Assembly: GCA_035353395.1 (NCBI GenBank)
Contig: DAOPZL010000003.1
Location: 55,925-119,924 of the forward strand
Length of the DNA stretch: 64,000 bases
Source of the DNA: UBA1801 sp035353395
GTDB lineage: Bacteria; Acidobacteriota; Holophagae; Holophagales; Holophagaceae
Direction: 5' to 3'
The first letter of the stretch is position 1. Each line of letters opens with the position of its first letter. The notes under the pieces are model-generated. The model saw only the letters and a program-made list of their open reading frames with translations, searched no databases and was not told the origin of the DNA. Shown here piece after piece: positions 45,273 through 57,179 of this stretch. Both the position numbers and the translations under genes were made by a program.

Positions 45273-45998
45273 TCACCTCCGGCTCTCTCGGCGGATGAAC
45301 TCGTCGATCATCTGGGACGCGGCATTGTTGATGTTCGTGACCACCTGGTCCTGCTTGGCGGTGTAGAAGTTGTAGATCCAGACGGCCGGGATGGCGCAGA
45401 TCAGTCCCAGCGCCGTGGTGCCCAGGGCCTCCCCGATGGAGCCGGCCAGTGCGTTGATGTCCCCGGCGCCCCGCGCCTTGAGATCCGCGAACACCTTGAT
45501 GATGCCCACCACGGTGCCCAGCAGCCCGATGAAGGGGGCCAGCGCCCCGATGGTCGCCAGGCTGAGCATGCCCTTCTTCAGGAGCTCCGTGACCTCCGAC
45601 ACCCCGCGCACGACGGCCCGCTCCACGGGCTGGATCACGTCGTATTCCTCCTGCTGCCGCCGGACCTGCTTCTCGTACTGGTAGATGTCCAGCCCGTGCT
45701 TCAGCACGAGGGCCACGTGGCTCTTCCCGTGGACGGCGGCCGCCTGGCCGGCCGCCTCGAAGTCCCCCTTCCGCAGGGCTTCCATGAATACCTTCAGGAA
45801 TTTCCGGGTCGCGGCGCCGCTCTGGACGTACATGACGCCCCGTTCGACGGCGATCCAGACCTGGAGCAGCAGCAGGAGCAGCAACAGGACGATGATGCCC
45901 TGGTTGAAGGGAGAGGCCTGCCGCCAGATCGAAAGCGGGCCGAACGAATCCGCGGAGCCCTCGGCGAGCGCGAACGGGAGGAGGCTGGGCAGGTTCAT
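45273..45998 (-). CDS. exbB: ExbB/TolQ-family proton channel
   Basis: 241 residues from ATG 45998 with three membrane helices (about 29-48, 140-165 and 180-200) and the family segments IGALAPFIGLLGTVVGII and GEALGTTALGLICAIPAVWIYN. It forms the pentameric proton channel around an ExbD dimer. It is downstream of the TonB-like gene and 4 bases before exbD. Confidence 0.95.
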   Translation of the reverse strand: MNLPSLLPFALAEGSADSFGPLSIWRQASPFNQGIIVLLLLLLLLQVWIAVERGVMYVQSGAATRKFLKVFMEALRKGDFEAAGQAAAVHGKSHVALVLKHGLDIYQYEKQVRRQQEEYDVIQPVERAVVRGVSEVTELLKKGMLSLATIGALAPFIGLLGTVVGIIKVFADLKARGAGDINALAGSIGEALGTTALGLICAIPAVWIYNFYTAKQDQVVTNINNAASQMIDEFIRRESRR

Positions 45999-46021
45999 GG
46001 AAAGTCCTTGTCGAACGGGAT

Positions 46022-46129
46022 TCACTGGAGTTTGTACTGGATGGTCAAGGGCCAGATTCCCACGGTGGGGACGCCGTTCACCTTGAGGGGCTCGAAGCGC
46101 CACTTCATGGCCCAGGCCTCCGAGGCCGC
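46022..46129 (-). CDS. TonB C-terminal fragment (N-terminal side in gap)
   Basis: 35 codons ending at 46022 with a TonB C-terminal pattern: AWAMKWRFEPLKVNGVPTVGIWPLTIQYKLQ contains the W-F-P...G-P-V arrangement and a final beta strand. Its place directly upstream of exbB supports an energy transducer. The rest lies in the gap. Confidence 0.7.
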   Translation of the reverse strand, partial: AASEAWAMKWRFEPLKVNGVPTVGIWPLTIQYKLQ

Positions 46130-46229
46130 NNNNNNNNNNNNNNNNNNNNNNNNNNNNNNNNNNNNNNNNNNNNNNNNNNNNNNNNNNNNNNNNNNNNNNN
46201 NNNNNNNNNNNNNNNNNNNNNNNNNNNNN
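46130..46229. other. 100-N scaffold gap (true gap)
   Basis: No overlap between flanks. The gap removes the middle of the TonB-like gene and possibly more. Confidence 0.95.
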
Positions 46230-46300
46230 GGGCGGTAGACCCGGTCCTCGAGCGACTCGACGTCCCTCTCGGCATCGGCACTCGGGCTCTCCCTGCGCAT
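46230..46300 (-). CDS. N-terminal fragment, possibly of the TonB-like gene
   Basis: Starts at ATG 46300 with GGAG upstream: a charged sequence (MRRESPSADAERDVESLEDRVYR) running into the gap. It might belong to the same TonB-like gene as 46022-46129, but no membrane helix is visible, so two genes are also possible. Confidence 0.4.
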
Positions 46301-46491
46301 GCGGCTCCACACTTCCGGTAGACTGTTCCTCTAGACCCGCATGGCGATTCGATCCTGCCGAACAATCGTCACGGCTCCCCGGCGGGCATGGGGGTTAAGA
46401 TGATACGAACCCCGAGGGGCGTCAAGGCGACCGCCCCGCTGGAACCCTGGCCCGCCGCGAACACGCGCATCCCGGAATCCGCAGAGACCCA

Positions 46492-47631
46492 ATGACCACG
46501 TCCCAGATCAGCCTCTTCAGCCAGGAAACCCCCAGCGGAAGCCCTTGCCGGGCGGGACAGTTCTCGACGGCCCATGGGATCGTGCACACGCCCGCGTTCA
46601 TGGCCGTGGGGACCCAGGGCACGGTCAAGGGCGTGACCCCGGAGCAGCTCGAGGAGATCGGTCCCCAGATGATCCTCGGCAACACCTACCACCTGGGGCT
46701 GAGGCCCGGGGATGGCCTCATCCGCGACTTCGGCGGGCTGCACAGGTTCATGGGCTGGCAGGGGCCGATCCTCACGGATTCCGGCGGCTTCCAGGTGTTC
46801 TCCCTCGCGGGCCTCCGCCGCATCACCGAGGAGGGCGTCACCTTCCAGGACCACCTCGACGGATCGAGCCATTTCTTCTCCCCCGAACGGAGCATGGAGA
46901 TCCAGCGGAACCTGGGCTCCGACATCGTCATGGCCCTCGACGAGTGTCCGCCGGGCCGGCTGGAGCGGGACAAGCTGGAGATCTCCATCGCCCGCACCAC
47001 CCGATGGCTGAAGCGCTGCCGCGACTACTCCCTGGCGCCGCACCAGGGCCTCTTCGCCATCGTGCAGGGCGGGACCCACGTGGACCTGCGGCGGAACCAC
47101 CTCGAGCAGATCCTGGAGATCGACCGGAAGACCCCCTTCCAGGGCTTCGGCGTCGGGGGGCTCAGCGTGGGCGAGGCCAAGGAGGCGATGAACGCCACCC
47201 TGGCGGAGTTCGTCCGGGAGATCCCCGCGGACCGCCCCCGCTACCTGATGGGGGTGGGCACCCCCGAGGACCTGCTCTTCGGCATCGAGCAGGGGGTGGA
47301 TCTCTTCGACTGCGTCCTCCCCACGCGAGAGGCCCGGCACGGCCGCCTGCTCACCAGCCGGGGCCGGCTCAACATCAAGAACGCCCGCCACCGGGAATCC
47401 CGAGAGCCCGTGGACCCGGAGTGCAGCTGCTACACCTGCAAGACTTTCACCCGCGCCTACCTCCATCACCTGTTCCGGATGGGGGAGCTTCTGGCAATGA
47501 CGCTCAACAGCATCCACAACCTGAGCTACACTGTTAGGCTCACCCGTGATGCGCGGCAAGCCTTGCTTGATGACCGGTTTCCGGACTTTGCGCGCCGGAC
47601 ACGGACCAACTGGAACACCGAGGAGCCATAA
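46492..47631 (+). CDS. tgt: Queuine tRNA-ribosyltransferase
   Basis: 379 residues, full length. It exchanges guanine-34 for preQ1 in tRNAs with GUN anticodons. Catalytic and substrate motifs: ILTDSGGFQVFSL (active Asp), VQGG, GVGTPEDLL, DCVLPTREARHG, and the C-terminal zinc site CSCYTC with a following His. A possible -10 (TTAAGAT) precedes. yajC begins on the base after its stop, the common tgt-yajC-secDF order. Confidence 0.97.
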   Translation: MTTSQISLFSQETPSGSPCRAGQFSTAHGIVHTPAFMAVGTQGTVKGVTPEQLEEIGPQMILGNTYHLGLRPGDGLIRDFGGLHRFMGWQGPILTDSGGFQVFSLAGLRRITEEGVTFQDHLDGSSHFFSPERSMEIQRNLGSDIVMALDECPPGRLERDKLEISIARTTRWLKRCRDYSLAPHQGLFAIVQGGTHVDLRRNHLEQILEIDRKTPFQGFGVGGLSVGEAKEAMNATLAEFVREIPADRPRYLMGVGTPEDLLFGIEQGVDLFDCVLPTREARHGRLLTSRGRLNIKNARHRESREPVDPECSCYTCKTFTRAYLHHLFRMGELLAMTLNSIHNLSYTVRLTRDARQALLDDRFPDFARRTRTNWNTEEP

Positions 47632-47943
47632 ATGAACTTCGCACTGATCCAACAAGCTGGTGGGAGCCAACTTATTCCTCAGCTGCTTCTCTTCGCAGGC
47701 ATGGGCCTGCTGTTCTACTTCCTGCTTATCCGTCCGCAGAGCAAGGCCAGGAAGGCCATGGAAGAGCGTCTCTCCAAGCTCAAGGCGGGCGACGAGGTGC
47801 TGCTCTCCGCAGGGTTCTACGCCACCATCGACCGGGTCGAGGACAAGTTCATCTACCTGAAGCTCGGAAGCACGATCGTCAAGGCCCGTCGCAACGCCGT
47901 GGTGGCCCTGGCCTCCGAGCCCGCCCCGGAAGAGAAGCACTGA
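47632..47943 (+). CDS. yajC: Preprotein translocase subunit YajC
   Basis: 103 residues with one membrane helix (about 16-36, LLLFAGMGLLFYFLLIRPQ) and a conserved cytoplasmic segment (KLKAGDEVLLSAGFYATIDRVEDKFI). YajC associates with SecDF and the SecYEG translocon. Confidence 0.95.
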   Translation: MNFALIQQAGGSQLIPQLLLFAGMGLLFYFLLIRPQSKARKAMEERLSKLKAGDEVLLSAGFYATIDRVEDKFIYLKLGSTIVKARRNAVVALASEPAPEEKH

Positions 47944-47967
47944 TCTTCCTTCACCATGCAAACAAGG

Positions 47968-47984
47968 GCGGGGCCGAGCCCCGC
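47968..47984 (+). terminator. Hairpin between yajC and secDF
   Basis: GCGGGGC/GCCCCGC stem with a CGA loop, followed by TCTT. It may partially terminate or protect the yajC transcript; it is not a strong terminator. Confidence 0.45.
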
Positions 47985-48006
47985 TCTTCATTCGTTGGAG
48001 CCTTGA

Positions 48007-50684
<2,678 letters not shown>

Positions 50685-50703
50685 TCCGGGAGGATCCGGC
50701 ATG

Positions 50704-50732
50704 GAAGAGGGGCGCCGTCGGCGCCCCTCTTC
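50704..50732. terminator. Bidirectional terminator between secDF and fbp
   Basis: Perfect 13-bp stem GAAGAGGGGCGCC/GGCGCCCCTCTTC with a 3-base loop between convergent genes. The U-rich side on each strand is the CTCTTC stem base rather than a clean T tract. Confidence 0.75.
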
Positions 50733-50756
50733 GCGTCCCGCGGCATCCCGGGAACG

Positions 50757-51752
50757 TCAGCCCCGGGCGCGTTCCTTCAGGATCCCGGCGATCTCTTCCA
50801 CCAGGGGGGTGGAGCCGGCGTAGAGGGCCGTCCTCTGGTGGGGTCCCTGGGGCACGAGGTCCAGGATCGGCTCCCCGCGCTCGTCGACTGCCGTCCCGCC
50901 GGCCTCCCTGGCCATGAAGGCGACCACCGAGGCCTCGTACATCAGGCGCAGCTTCCCGTTGGGGCGGTTCTTCTTGGGGTTGGGGTGGTTGACGATGGCG
51001 GGATACATGAACATGCCGCCATTGGTGAGGACGCGGTGGAAATCGCCGGCCAGGGCGCCCAGGTAGCGGAACGAGTAGGCGTTGGCGTTCTGGAGGATCC
51101 AGTCCTGCACGTGCTGGGCGTAGGTGATGCGGTTGGCGGCGTTGAACGACAGTTCCCAGCTCTTCCGCTCCGTCGGGAAGTCGAGCCGCGTGGGACGGAC
51201 GAAGTCCATGATCTCGTCGATGTGGAAGCGCCAGGTGCCGGCATCCTTGAGGGCGATGGTGAACATGCCGGTGGGGATGACGAACATGCCCGCGGCGATG
51301 TAGTCCCGGCCCGCCCTCAGATGGCCGTCCTCCTCTCCGTCCACGTTCCGCTTCGCGATCCCGAAGAGGAAGCCCACGGGCAGCCCGTGGGACACGTTCG
51401 AGGACCCGTCCAGGGGGTCGAAGTAGACGAAGTAGCGCCCGCCGTCGACGTTGAGCGGGATGATGTCCTCGACCTCCTCGCTGACCGCGTGGATGACCCG
51501 GCCCGAGGCCTTCAGGTAGTGGATGACGATATCGTGGGCGAGCTGGTCCATGCGCATCACGTCCTCGCCCTGGACGTTGACGCTGCCCGCGAGCCCCAGG
51601 TTCCCCTTGAGCGCGCCGGTCAGGTAGTACCGCTCGATGTGCTTGGCGGCGCTGATGATGGCGTCCATGAGGATCAGGAAATGATGGGTGCGGTGGTGCA
51701 TCTCCTGGTGCTGGAGAATGAAGTTCATGAATGTCTGTTCGAACTGAGCCAT
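50757..51752 (-). CDS. fbp: Fructose-1,6-bisphosphatase, class 1
   Basis: 331 residues, full length. It hydrolyses fructose-1,6-bisphosphate to fructose-6-phosphate in gluconeogenesis. The class 1 metal-site motif FDPLDGSSN (about 112-120) and a substrate-site segment near YVGALAGDFHRVL-like RYLGALAGDFHRVL are visible. AAGGGAG precedes ATG 51752. Divergent from pfp, which catalyses the opposing (reversible) step. Confidence 0.96.
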   Translation of the reverse strand: MAQFEQTFMNFILQHQEMHHRTHHFLILMDAIISAAKHIERYYLTGALKGNLGLAGSVNVQGEDVMRMDQLAHDIVIHYLKASGRVIHAVSEEVEDIIPLNVDGGRYFVYFDPLDGSSNVSHGLPVGFLFGIAKRNVDGEEDGHLRAGRDYIAAGMFVIPTGMFTIALKDAGTWRFHIDEIMDFVRPTRLDFPTERKSWELSFNAANRITYAQHVQDWILQNANAYSFRYLGALAGDFHRVLTNGGMFMYPAIVNHPNPKKNRPNGKLRLMYEASVVAFMAREAGGTAVDERGEPILDLVPQGPHQRTALYAGSTPLVEEIAGILKERARG

Positions 51753-52270
51753 GAAGACTCTCCCTTGGAGTGTTGCTCATCCTGGCCTCGACAGGCCAAG
51801 GCGGATCCCGTGTTTCCGTGGAACCCTGACGGGCTTGCTGGGGATGAAGAGCGGTCAGAACAGGAACCCGGCGAGGCGGGAGGGCCGTGGGGCGTCGTGG
51901 TGGTCCATGCGGCGTAGTCCGGGAGGAAGTCTTTCTCCTGAACCGGAATCCGGGGTTTTTCTGGTCGCCGCCCTGCCACTTTCGATGAACCCTTCCGCGT
52001 CAAATCCAGTGTGTCTATCCAGAGAATTGCTTGTCAATCGAACGGGTGCCGCTCCCGGACGGATGTAGCGCGATGCACTCTCCGAACGCCCCGGGCGCGT
52101 ACTCCTGGACAATCCGCCCGCTTGATGTCATGCCTGCCGTCTTTCTTCCAACAGATCGGTTGACCTGGGACCGGGTTCTGTGATGATCGGAATTTCCCGA
52201 ACAGGATCGAACCCATCTTCCCAGGACCCGATTCGCACGCCCTCCCCGGCTTCATGGACTGGAGACCCCC
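51753..52270. other. Divergent fbp/pfp intergenic region
   Basis: 518 bases without a credible gene. A candidate promoter for pfp is TTGACC (52160-52165) and GATGAT (52182-52187) with a 16-base spacer. Short frames in this stretch lack ribosome sites and typical codon use. No RNA motif recognised. Confidence 0.45.
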
Positions 52271-53479
52271 ATGGAAAAGCTCAAAGGCAAGGCCATCATC
52301 GCCCAGGGCGGCGGACCCACGGCCGTCATCAACCAGAGCCTGGTGGGGGTCGTCCTGGAGGCGCGCAAGTGCCACTACATCACCCATTTGTACGGGGCGC
52401 GCTACGGGGTCCGCGGCATCATCAAGGAGGACTTCCTCGACCTCGGGCAGTCCACCGCGCACAACCTCAGCATGGTCGCGGCGACGCCTTCCTCGGCCCT
52501 GGGCTCGACCCGGGACAAGCCCGACCAGGACTATTGCGAGCGCATCGTGGAGGTCTTCCGCAAGCATGAGGTGCGCTATTTCTTCTACATCGGCGGCAAC
52601 GACTCCGCGGAGACCTGCAGGATCGTCAGCGACTACGCGGAAAGCGTGAACTACGAGCTGCGGGTGGTCCACATCCCGAAGACCATCGACAACGATCTGC
52701 TCGTGACGGACCACTGCCCGGGGTTCGGCTCCGCCGGCCGCTTCGTGGTGTCCGCCTTCGCCTGTCTCGACCTGGACAACTACGCGATCCCGGGCGTGTT
52801 CATCGGGGTGGTCATGGGCCGCCACGCGGGCTGGCTCACCGCCTCCTCCGTGCTGGCCCGGAAGCTTGCCCACGACGGCCCCCATCTCATCTACGTCCCG
52901 GAACGGCCCTTCGACGCCGAGCAGTTCCTGGCGGATGTGGACCGGGTCTACACCCAGGAGGGGCGCTGCGTGGTGGCCCTTTCCGAAGGCATCGTGGACG
53001 CCCAGGGACAGCCCATCCTCCTGAGCCTGCAGGCCGAGACCGAGCGGGACCCCTTCGGCAACGTCCAGCTCTCCGGCCGGGGGACGCTGGGAGACGCCCT
53101 GTCCGACTACATCAAGAGCAAGCTCAAGATCCAGCGCGTGCGGTGCGACACCTTCGGCTACCTGCAGAGGTCCTTCCTTGGGGTGATCTCCAAACAGGAC
53201 GCCAGCGAGGCCCGGGACGTCGGCGAGACGGCGGTGCACTTCACCCACCGGGGCCTGGGGAGCGGCTCGGTGGCCATCCGCCGGGTCGGCGACTACTCCA
53301 TCGACTATTTCCTGACTTCCCTCGCGAGCGTCGCGGCCGGGACGAAGCTCCTCCCCGAGGAATTCCTCAAGGGGGACAACAACATCGCGGACAGCTACAG
53401 GGACTATGCCCGTCCGCTGGTGGGGCAGATCCCGACCTTCGACCGCCTGCTCGCGCCTCCCGTGAACCTGCCCGGATAG
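52271..53479 (+). CDS. pfp: Diphosphate-dependent 6-phosphofructokinase
   Basis: 402 residues. It interconverts fructose-6-phosphate and fructose-1,6-bisphosphate with PPi. PPi dependence is read from two diagnostic residues: Asp111 in GGNDS, where ATP enzymes have Gly (GGDGS), and Lys137 in PKTIDND, where ATP enzymes have Gly (PGTIDND). Asn110 replaces the usual Asp, an unusual detail. GMRYTIRY-type fructose-binding segments are present as MGRHAGWLTA. Divergent from fbp. Confidence 0.92.
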   Translation: MEKLKGKAIIAQGGGPTAVINQSLVGVVLEARKCHYITHLYGARYGVRGIIKEDFLDLGQSTAHNLSMVAATPSSALGSTRDKPDQDYCERIVEVFRKHEVRYFFYIGGNDSAETCRIVSDYAESVNYELRVVHIPKTIDNDLLVTDHCPGFGSAGRFVVSAFACLDLDNYAIPGVFIGVVMGRHAGWLTASSVLARKLAHDGPHLIYVPERPFDAEQFLADVDRVYTQEGRCVVALSEGIVDAQGQPILLSLQAETERDPFGNVQLSGRGTLGDALSDYIKSKLKIQRVRCDTFGYLQRSFLGVISKQDASEARDVGETAVHFTHRGLGSGSVAIRRVGDYSIDYFLTSLASVAAGTKLLPEEFLKGDNNIADSYRDYARPLVGQIPTFDRLLAPPVNLPG

Positions 53480-53563
53480 CCGCGAGGGCGTCGCGGACAC
53501 GGCCAAGGCTCGGCCTGGATATCCCTGTCGCAGGCCCGCCGAGGAGCCTGCCATCGGCACGGT

Positions 53564-53905
53564 TCACGCGCCTTCGCACCGGGTCTTCCGCGAGGCCCTC
53601 CGCCGGGAGGGCCCGTCCCCCTCGAAGCAGCGGGAGGCGAGCTTGGCGGCCAGGTCCGCGGATTTCCGGGCCGCTTCGGAGAGATCCTCGTCCCAGTAGG
53701 CCGTCTCGGCCGTCTGGTGGTTGAAGAAAGCCAGGTGCAGGCAGCAGCCATAGCGGATCGGGCCGTCGTCCACGGTTTCCGACTTCCAGTAGAGGGTCGC
53801 CTTCTCCACGTTGTTCGTGTACTTCTCGAGGGCCGGGTTGATCAGGTTCCGCAGGTGCTGCACCAGCGCGTTGTCCGACTGTTCACCGTAGATCGCGATC
53901 TGCAT
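53564..53905 (-). CDS. Small HPF/RaiA-like protein (tentative)
   Basis: 113 residues from ATG 53905. Strand-helix-strand-strand pattern with MQIAIYGEQ, then LRNLINPALEKYTNNVEKATLYWKSE and a C-terminal helix (WDEDLSEAARKSADLAAKLASR) resembles short ribosome hibernation factors (sigma-54 modulation family), which stall 100S or 70S ribosomes in stationary phase. Identity is weak; the Cys-Cys in YGCCLHLAF is odd for the family. It lies 234 bases after the sigma-54 activator gene on the same strand; the spacer shows nothing recognisable. Confidence 0.5.
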   Translation of the reverse strand: MQIAIYGEQSDNALVQHLRNLINPALEKYTNNVEKATLYWKSETVDDGPIRYGCCLHLAFFNHQTAETAYWDEDLSEAARKSADLAAKLASRCFEGDGPSRRRASRKTRCEGA

Positions 53906-54139
53906 GGGGCTCGTTCCTTTCCCTGCCGGGGCAGAAGATGGATCCTGCCCCTGCGCCGCAGGGAGCAAGCTGCATGCCCATCCCGCCGCCTGGCTCCGGA
54001 ATGGAGGTTTCGTCCGCGGGCGCGAGCTTTCCCGGCGGAAGGGCACCGGCCTGCCCGGCGAGGCGCGGCCCCCGCGGGATGGTTCCGGGGAAGTTCACCC
54101 CATGCGGGGCGTTTCTCCCCAGCTCCTCTCGCGACGACC

Positions 54140-55513
54140 TCACCCCTTCCGGGATCCGTCGCCCTCCTCCTCCGGGCCGAGCCGCTTCAGCTTCTCCCGG
54201 AGCGTCTTGCGGTCCACTCCCAGGATCTCGGCCGCCCGGGTCCGGTTCCCGCCCACGATCCCCATCACTCGCCGGATGTGCTCCGCCTCGATCTCCGCGA
54301 GGGTGCGGTAGGGCGATTCGCCCCGGAGCGCCGAGAAGCGCATGAGCTCGGGGAGGTCCGGCACGTCGATCCTTTCCCCCTCGCCCATCACGACCAGGCG
54401 GTGGATCACGTTCTCCAGCTCCCGGACGTTGCCTGGCCAGGCGTAGTCGCGCAAGGTCCGGAGCGCACTGTCCGAGAAGGCCGGGACGGGGCGCCCGCAC
54501 TCGACGGCGTACTTCGCCGCGAAGTGCCTGGCGAGCAGGATGATGTCGTCGCCCCGGTCCCGTAAGGGGGGAATGGTCAGCCGGATCACGTTGAGCCTGA
54601 AATAGAGGTCCTCGCGGAACAGGCCCTTCTTGACGAGCGCGTGGAGATCCTTGTTGGTCGCGGCGATCACTCGGACATCGATCTTGCGCGGCCGGGAGGA
54701 ACCCACCATCGGGATCTCCTTCTCCTGGAGCACGCGGAGGATCTTCACCTGCATGGCGATGCTCATCTCGCTGACTTCGTCCATGAAGATGGTTCCCCCC
54801 TCCGCCGCCTGGAAGAACCCCGCCCGGGCACCCGAGGCCCCCGTGAAGGCCCCCTTGGTATGCCCGAAGAGTTCGCTTTCGAGGAGGGTTTCCGGGATCC
54901 CGCCGCAGTTGACGGGGATGAAGGGGGCGGAGGCCCTGTTGCCGCTGTAGTGGATCGCCCGCGCCACCAGTTCCTTGCCCGTCCCGCTGTCGCCCGTGAC
55001 GAGGACCGTGGCGCTCGAGGACGCGACCTTGGCGATGTCGTCGAAGACGGTCTTCAGCGCCTCGGACTCACCGATGAAACCCTTCAGGGCCTGTCTCCCG
55101 AGAGGGGGCTCCTCCCGGATGAGGCGCTTCAGCTTCAGCTTGTCGAGGGCCCGGTCCACGGCCGCCTGCAGTTCCTCGTCGGTGAACGGCTTGGCCAGGT
55201 AGTCCTCCGCGCCGTGGCGGAGGGCCTCCACGGCGCCCTGGACCGAGGGATAGCCGGTGATCATCAGGACTTCGACCCCTGCGTGGTTCTCCCGGACATG
55301 GCGGACGAGGTCGAGGCCGCTCTGGCCCGGCATCCTGAAATCGGTGATCACGAGATCGATGGGCATCTTCGCCAGGATGTCCAGCGCGGCGGGGACGTCC
55401 ATGGCGGTGAGGACCTGGAACCCCCGGTTCAGGAGGTTGCGCCGGATCACCTCGAGGGTGCTCGGGGTGTCGTCGACCACCAGGATGTAGGGATTCACTT
55501 CCCGTCTGCCCAT
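54140..55513 (-). CDS. NtrC-family sigma-54-dependent response regulator
   Basis: 457 residues. Receiver domain (about 8-120) with phosphoacceptor Asp58 (VITDFRMPG) and Lys in LAKPFT; AAA+ domain (about 145-380) with Walker A GDSGTGKE, the sigma-54 contact loop GAFTGA, and Walker B GGTIFMDEV; Fis-type helix-turn-helix at about 415-445 (NRTRAAEILGVDRKTLREKL). It activates sigma-54 promoters when phosphorylated. It starts 1 base after the histidine kinase stop. Target genes unknown. Confidence 0.95.
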   Translation of the reverse strand: MGRREVNPYILVVDDTPSTLEVIRRNLLNRGFQVLTAMDVPAALDILAKMPIDLVITDFRMPGQSGLDLVRHVRENHAGVEVLMITGYPSVQGAVEALRHGAEDYLAKPFTDEELQAAVDRALDKLKLKRLIREEPPLGRQALKGFIGESEALKTVFDDIAKVASSSATVLVTGDSGTGKELVARAIHYSGNRASAPFIPVNCGGIPETLLESELFGHTKGAFTGASGARAGFFQAAEGGTIFMDEVSEMSIAMQVKILRVLQEKEIPMVGSSRPRKIDVRVIAATNKDLHALVKKGLFREDLYFRLNVIRLTIPPLRDRGDDIILLARHFAAKYAVECGRPVPAFSDSALRTLRDYAWPGNVRELENVIHRLVVMGEGERIDVPDLPELMRFSALRGESPYRTLAEIEAEHIRRVMGIVGGNRTRAAEILGVDRKTLREKLKRLGPEEEGDGSRKG

Positions 55514-55514
55514 G

Positions 55515-57179
55515 TCACCGCTCCTTCCCGCTCCCGGCCCCGTTCAAGGGCAGGTCCATGAAGAACCGCGACCCTACTCCGGGCCGGCTTTCCACGGAGA
55601 GGGTGCCTCCGTGGGTGGTGATGATGTCCTGCACGATGGCGAGGCCGAGCCCCGTCCCGTGACCGGCCTCCTTGGTCGTGAAGAACGGGACGAAGATGTT
55701 CCGGAGGGTTTCGGGACCCATGCCGATCCCGTCGTCCTCCACGCGCAGCTGGACCCTCTTCCGGCGGCGGCGCGTCCCCAGGGTGAGCGTTCCCCCCTTC
55801 GGCATCGCCTGGAGGGCGTTCACGATCAGGTTCACGAGGACCTGGTGGATCTGGGTGGCGTCGGCGCGGACCCTCGGAAGCCCCGGGTCCAGGTCGAGGC
55901 GGATGCCCACCTTGGCCCCGGCGCAGCGGGCGCGGAAGAGGTCGAGGGCATCCTCGACGACCTGGTTCAGCGAGACGGAGGTCCTCCGGGCATGCTCGGC
56001 CCGGGAGAAGTCCAGGAGCCCCCGCACGACATCCCGGGCGCGCAGGGAAGAATCGATGATCTTCCCGAGGTCCCCCTTCGCCTGCTGGGAGAGTTCCCGG
56101 TCCTTGCTCGCCAGCTGGGCCAGGCCGAGGATGCTGCAGAGAGGTTCGTTGAGCTCGTGGGCCATGCTGGCGGCGAGTTGGCCGACGGTCGCCAGGCGGT
56201 CCATGTGCCGGATCTGCTCCCAGAGCTTCTCCCGATCCTCCTCCAGCCGGCGCCTTTCGATGACGAGGGCCACCTCCCGGGCCAGCCCTTCGATCAGGTT
56301 GCTCTCCTCGGCCAGGAAGGGGCTGCCTTGACCGGCTCCGGAGACCTCGTCGCTGTAGAAGACCTCGATGCCGCCGCGCAGGGCGCCCTTCACGAGGAGG
56401 GCGGCGCCCTGCCGCAGGCGGGTCTCTCTGAACCCGCGGCTCTCGAACACGTCCCCGTCGAACGTGATCCGGCAGTGGGCGGACTCCGGGTACTGCCACG
56501 CGGGCGGGACGAGCTCGGCAATCCCCTGCAGGAGCCGGCCCAGGGGCAGGTCCGACTGCTGCGCCAGCCGGGAGAGGCCGTAGAGGCACGTGAGCTCCTT
56601 GACCCGCTCCCCGAGGGCCTCCCGCGGCTGATGGAAGGCGACGCCGATCCCGATGATCCGGGCGACGTCCTCCAGGCAGGGGATTTCCTTCGGCCTGATC
56701 CAGCCGGGGCCGTGCCCCGCCAGGACCAGGACGCCTTCCTGGACCGTCCCGAGGGGCACGACCGCGAGTGAGCGCCAGGAGACGCCACAACCTTCCCAGG
56801 CCGGGCGGCTCGCCCCCTCCCGGGGCAGGTCCACCAGGAAGCTGCCGTTCTCCCCAAGAGGCCGGCAAGCCGGATCGTCTTCCAGCCCGGGAAGGCCCAA
56901 GCACATCCGGGTGACCGGACAGGCTTCGCCGGGCAGCGGGAGGTAGCCCTCCTGTCCGCCGCGATGGACCCCGTAGCGGAGGATGCCGGTCCCCTGGCCC
57001 GACCAGATCTCGACGGCCTCGCACTGGAAGAGCTCCAGCAGCGTCCGCGCGGCCTCCTCCAGCAGCCCGAGCCGCTTCAGGCCGCGGCCCTCGCGGCGGA
57101 TGAGCATCCGCGTCATCCGGAGGACGACCTCGTCCAGCCTCCGGTCGGGAAGGGATCTGCGGCCCCTGTCTCTTTCCAT
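55515..57179 (-). CDS. Soluble sensor histidine kinase with GAF-like domains
   Basis: 554 residues, no membrane segment. Two GAF-like regions (about 25-185 and 190-310), a short coiled linker, a HisKA domain with the phosphorylated His in MAHELNEPL (about 343), and an HATPase domain with N box NLIVNALQAM, G1 DDGIGM and G2 GHGTGLGLAIV. It senses a cytoplasmic signal and phosphorylates the downstream NtrC-type regulator. Kinase-first order, tight operon. Confidence 0.93.
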   Translation of the reverse strand: MERDRGRRSLPDRRLDEVVLRMTRMLIRREGRGLKRLGLLEEAARTLLELFQCEAVEIWSGQGTGILRYGVHRGGQEGYLPLPGEACPVTRMCLGLPGLEDDPACRPLGENGSFLVDLPREGASRPAWEGCGVSWRSLAVVPLGTVQEGVLVLAGHGPGWIRPKEIPCLEDVARIIGIGVAFHQPREALGERVKELTCLYGLSRLAQQSDLPLGRLLQGIAELVPPAWQYPESAHCRITFDGDVFESRGFRETRLRQGAALLVKGALRGGIEVFYSDEVSGAGQGSPFLAEESNLIEGLAREVALVIERRRLEEDREKLWEQIRHMDRLATVGQLAASMAHELNEPLCSILGLAQLASKDRELSQQAKGDLGKIIDSSLRARDVVRGLLDFSRAEHARRTSVSLNQVVEDALDLFRARCAGAKVGIRLDLDPGLPRVRADATQIHQVLVNLIVNALQAMPKGGTLTLGTRRRRKRVQLRVEDDGIGMGPETLRNIFVPFFTTKEAGHGTGLGLAIVQDIITTHGGTLSVESRPGVGSRFFMDLPLNGAGSGKER

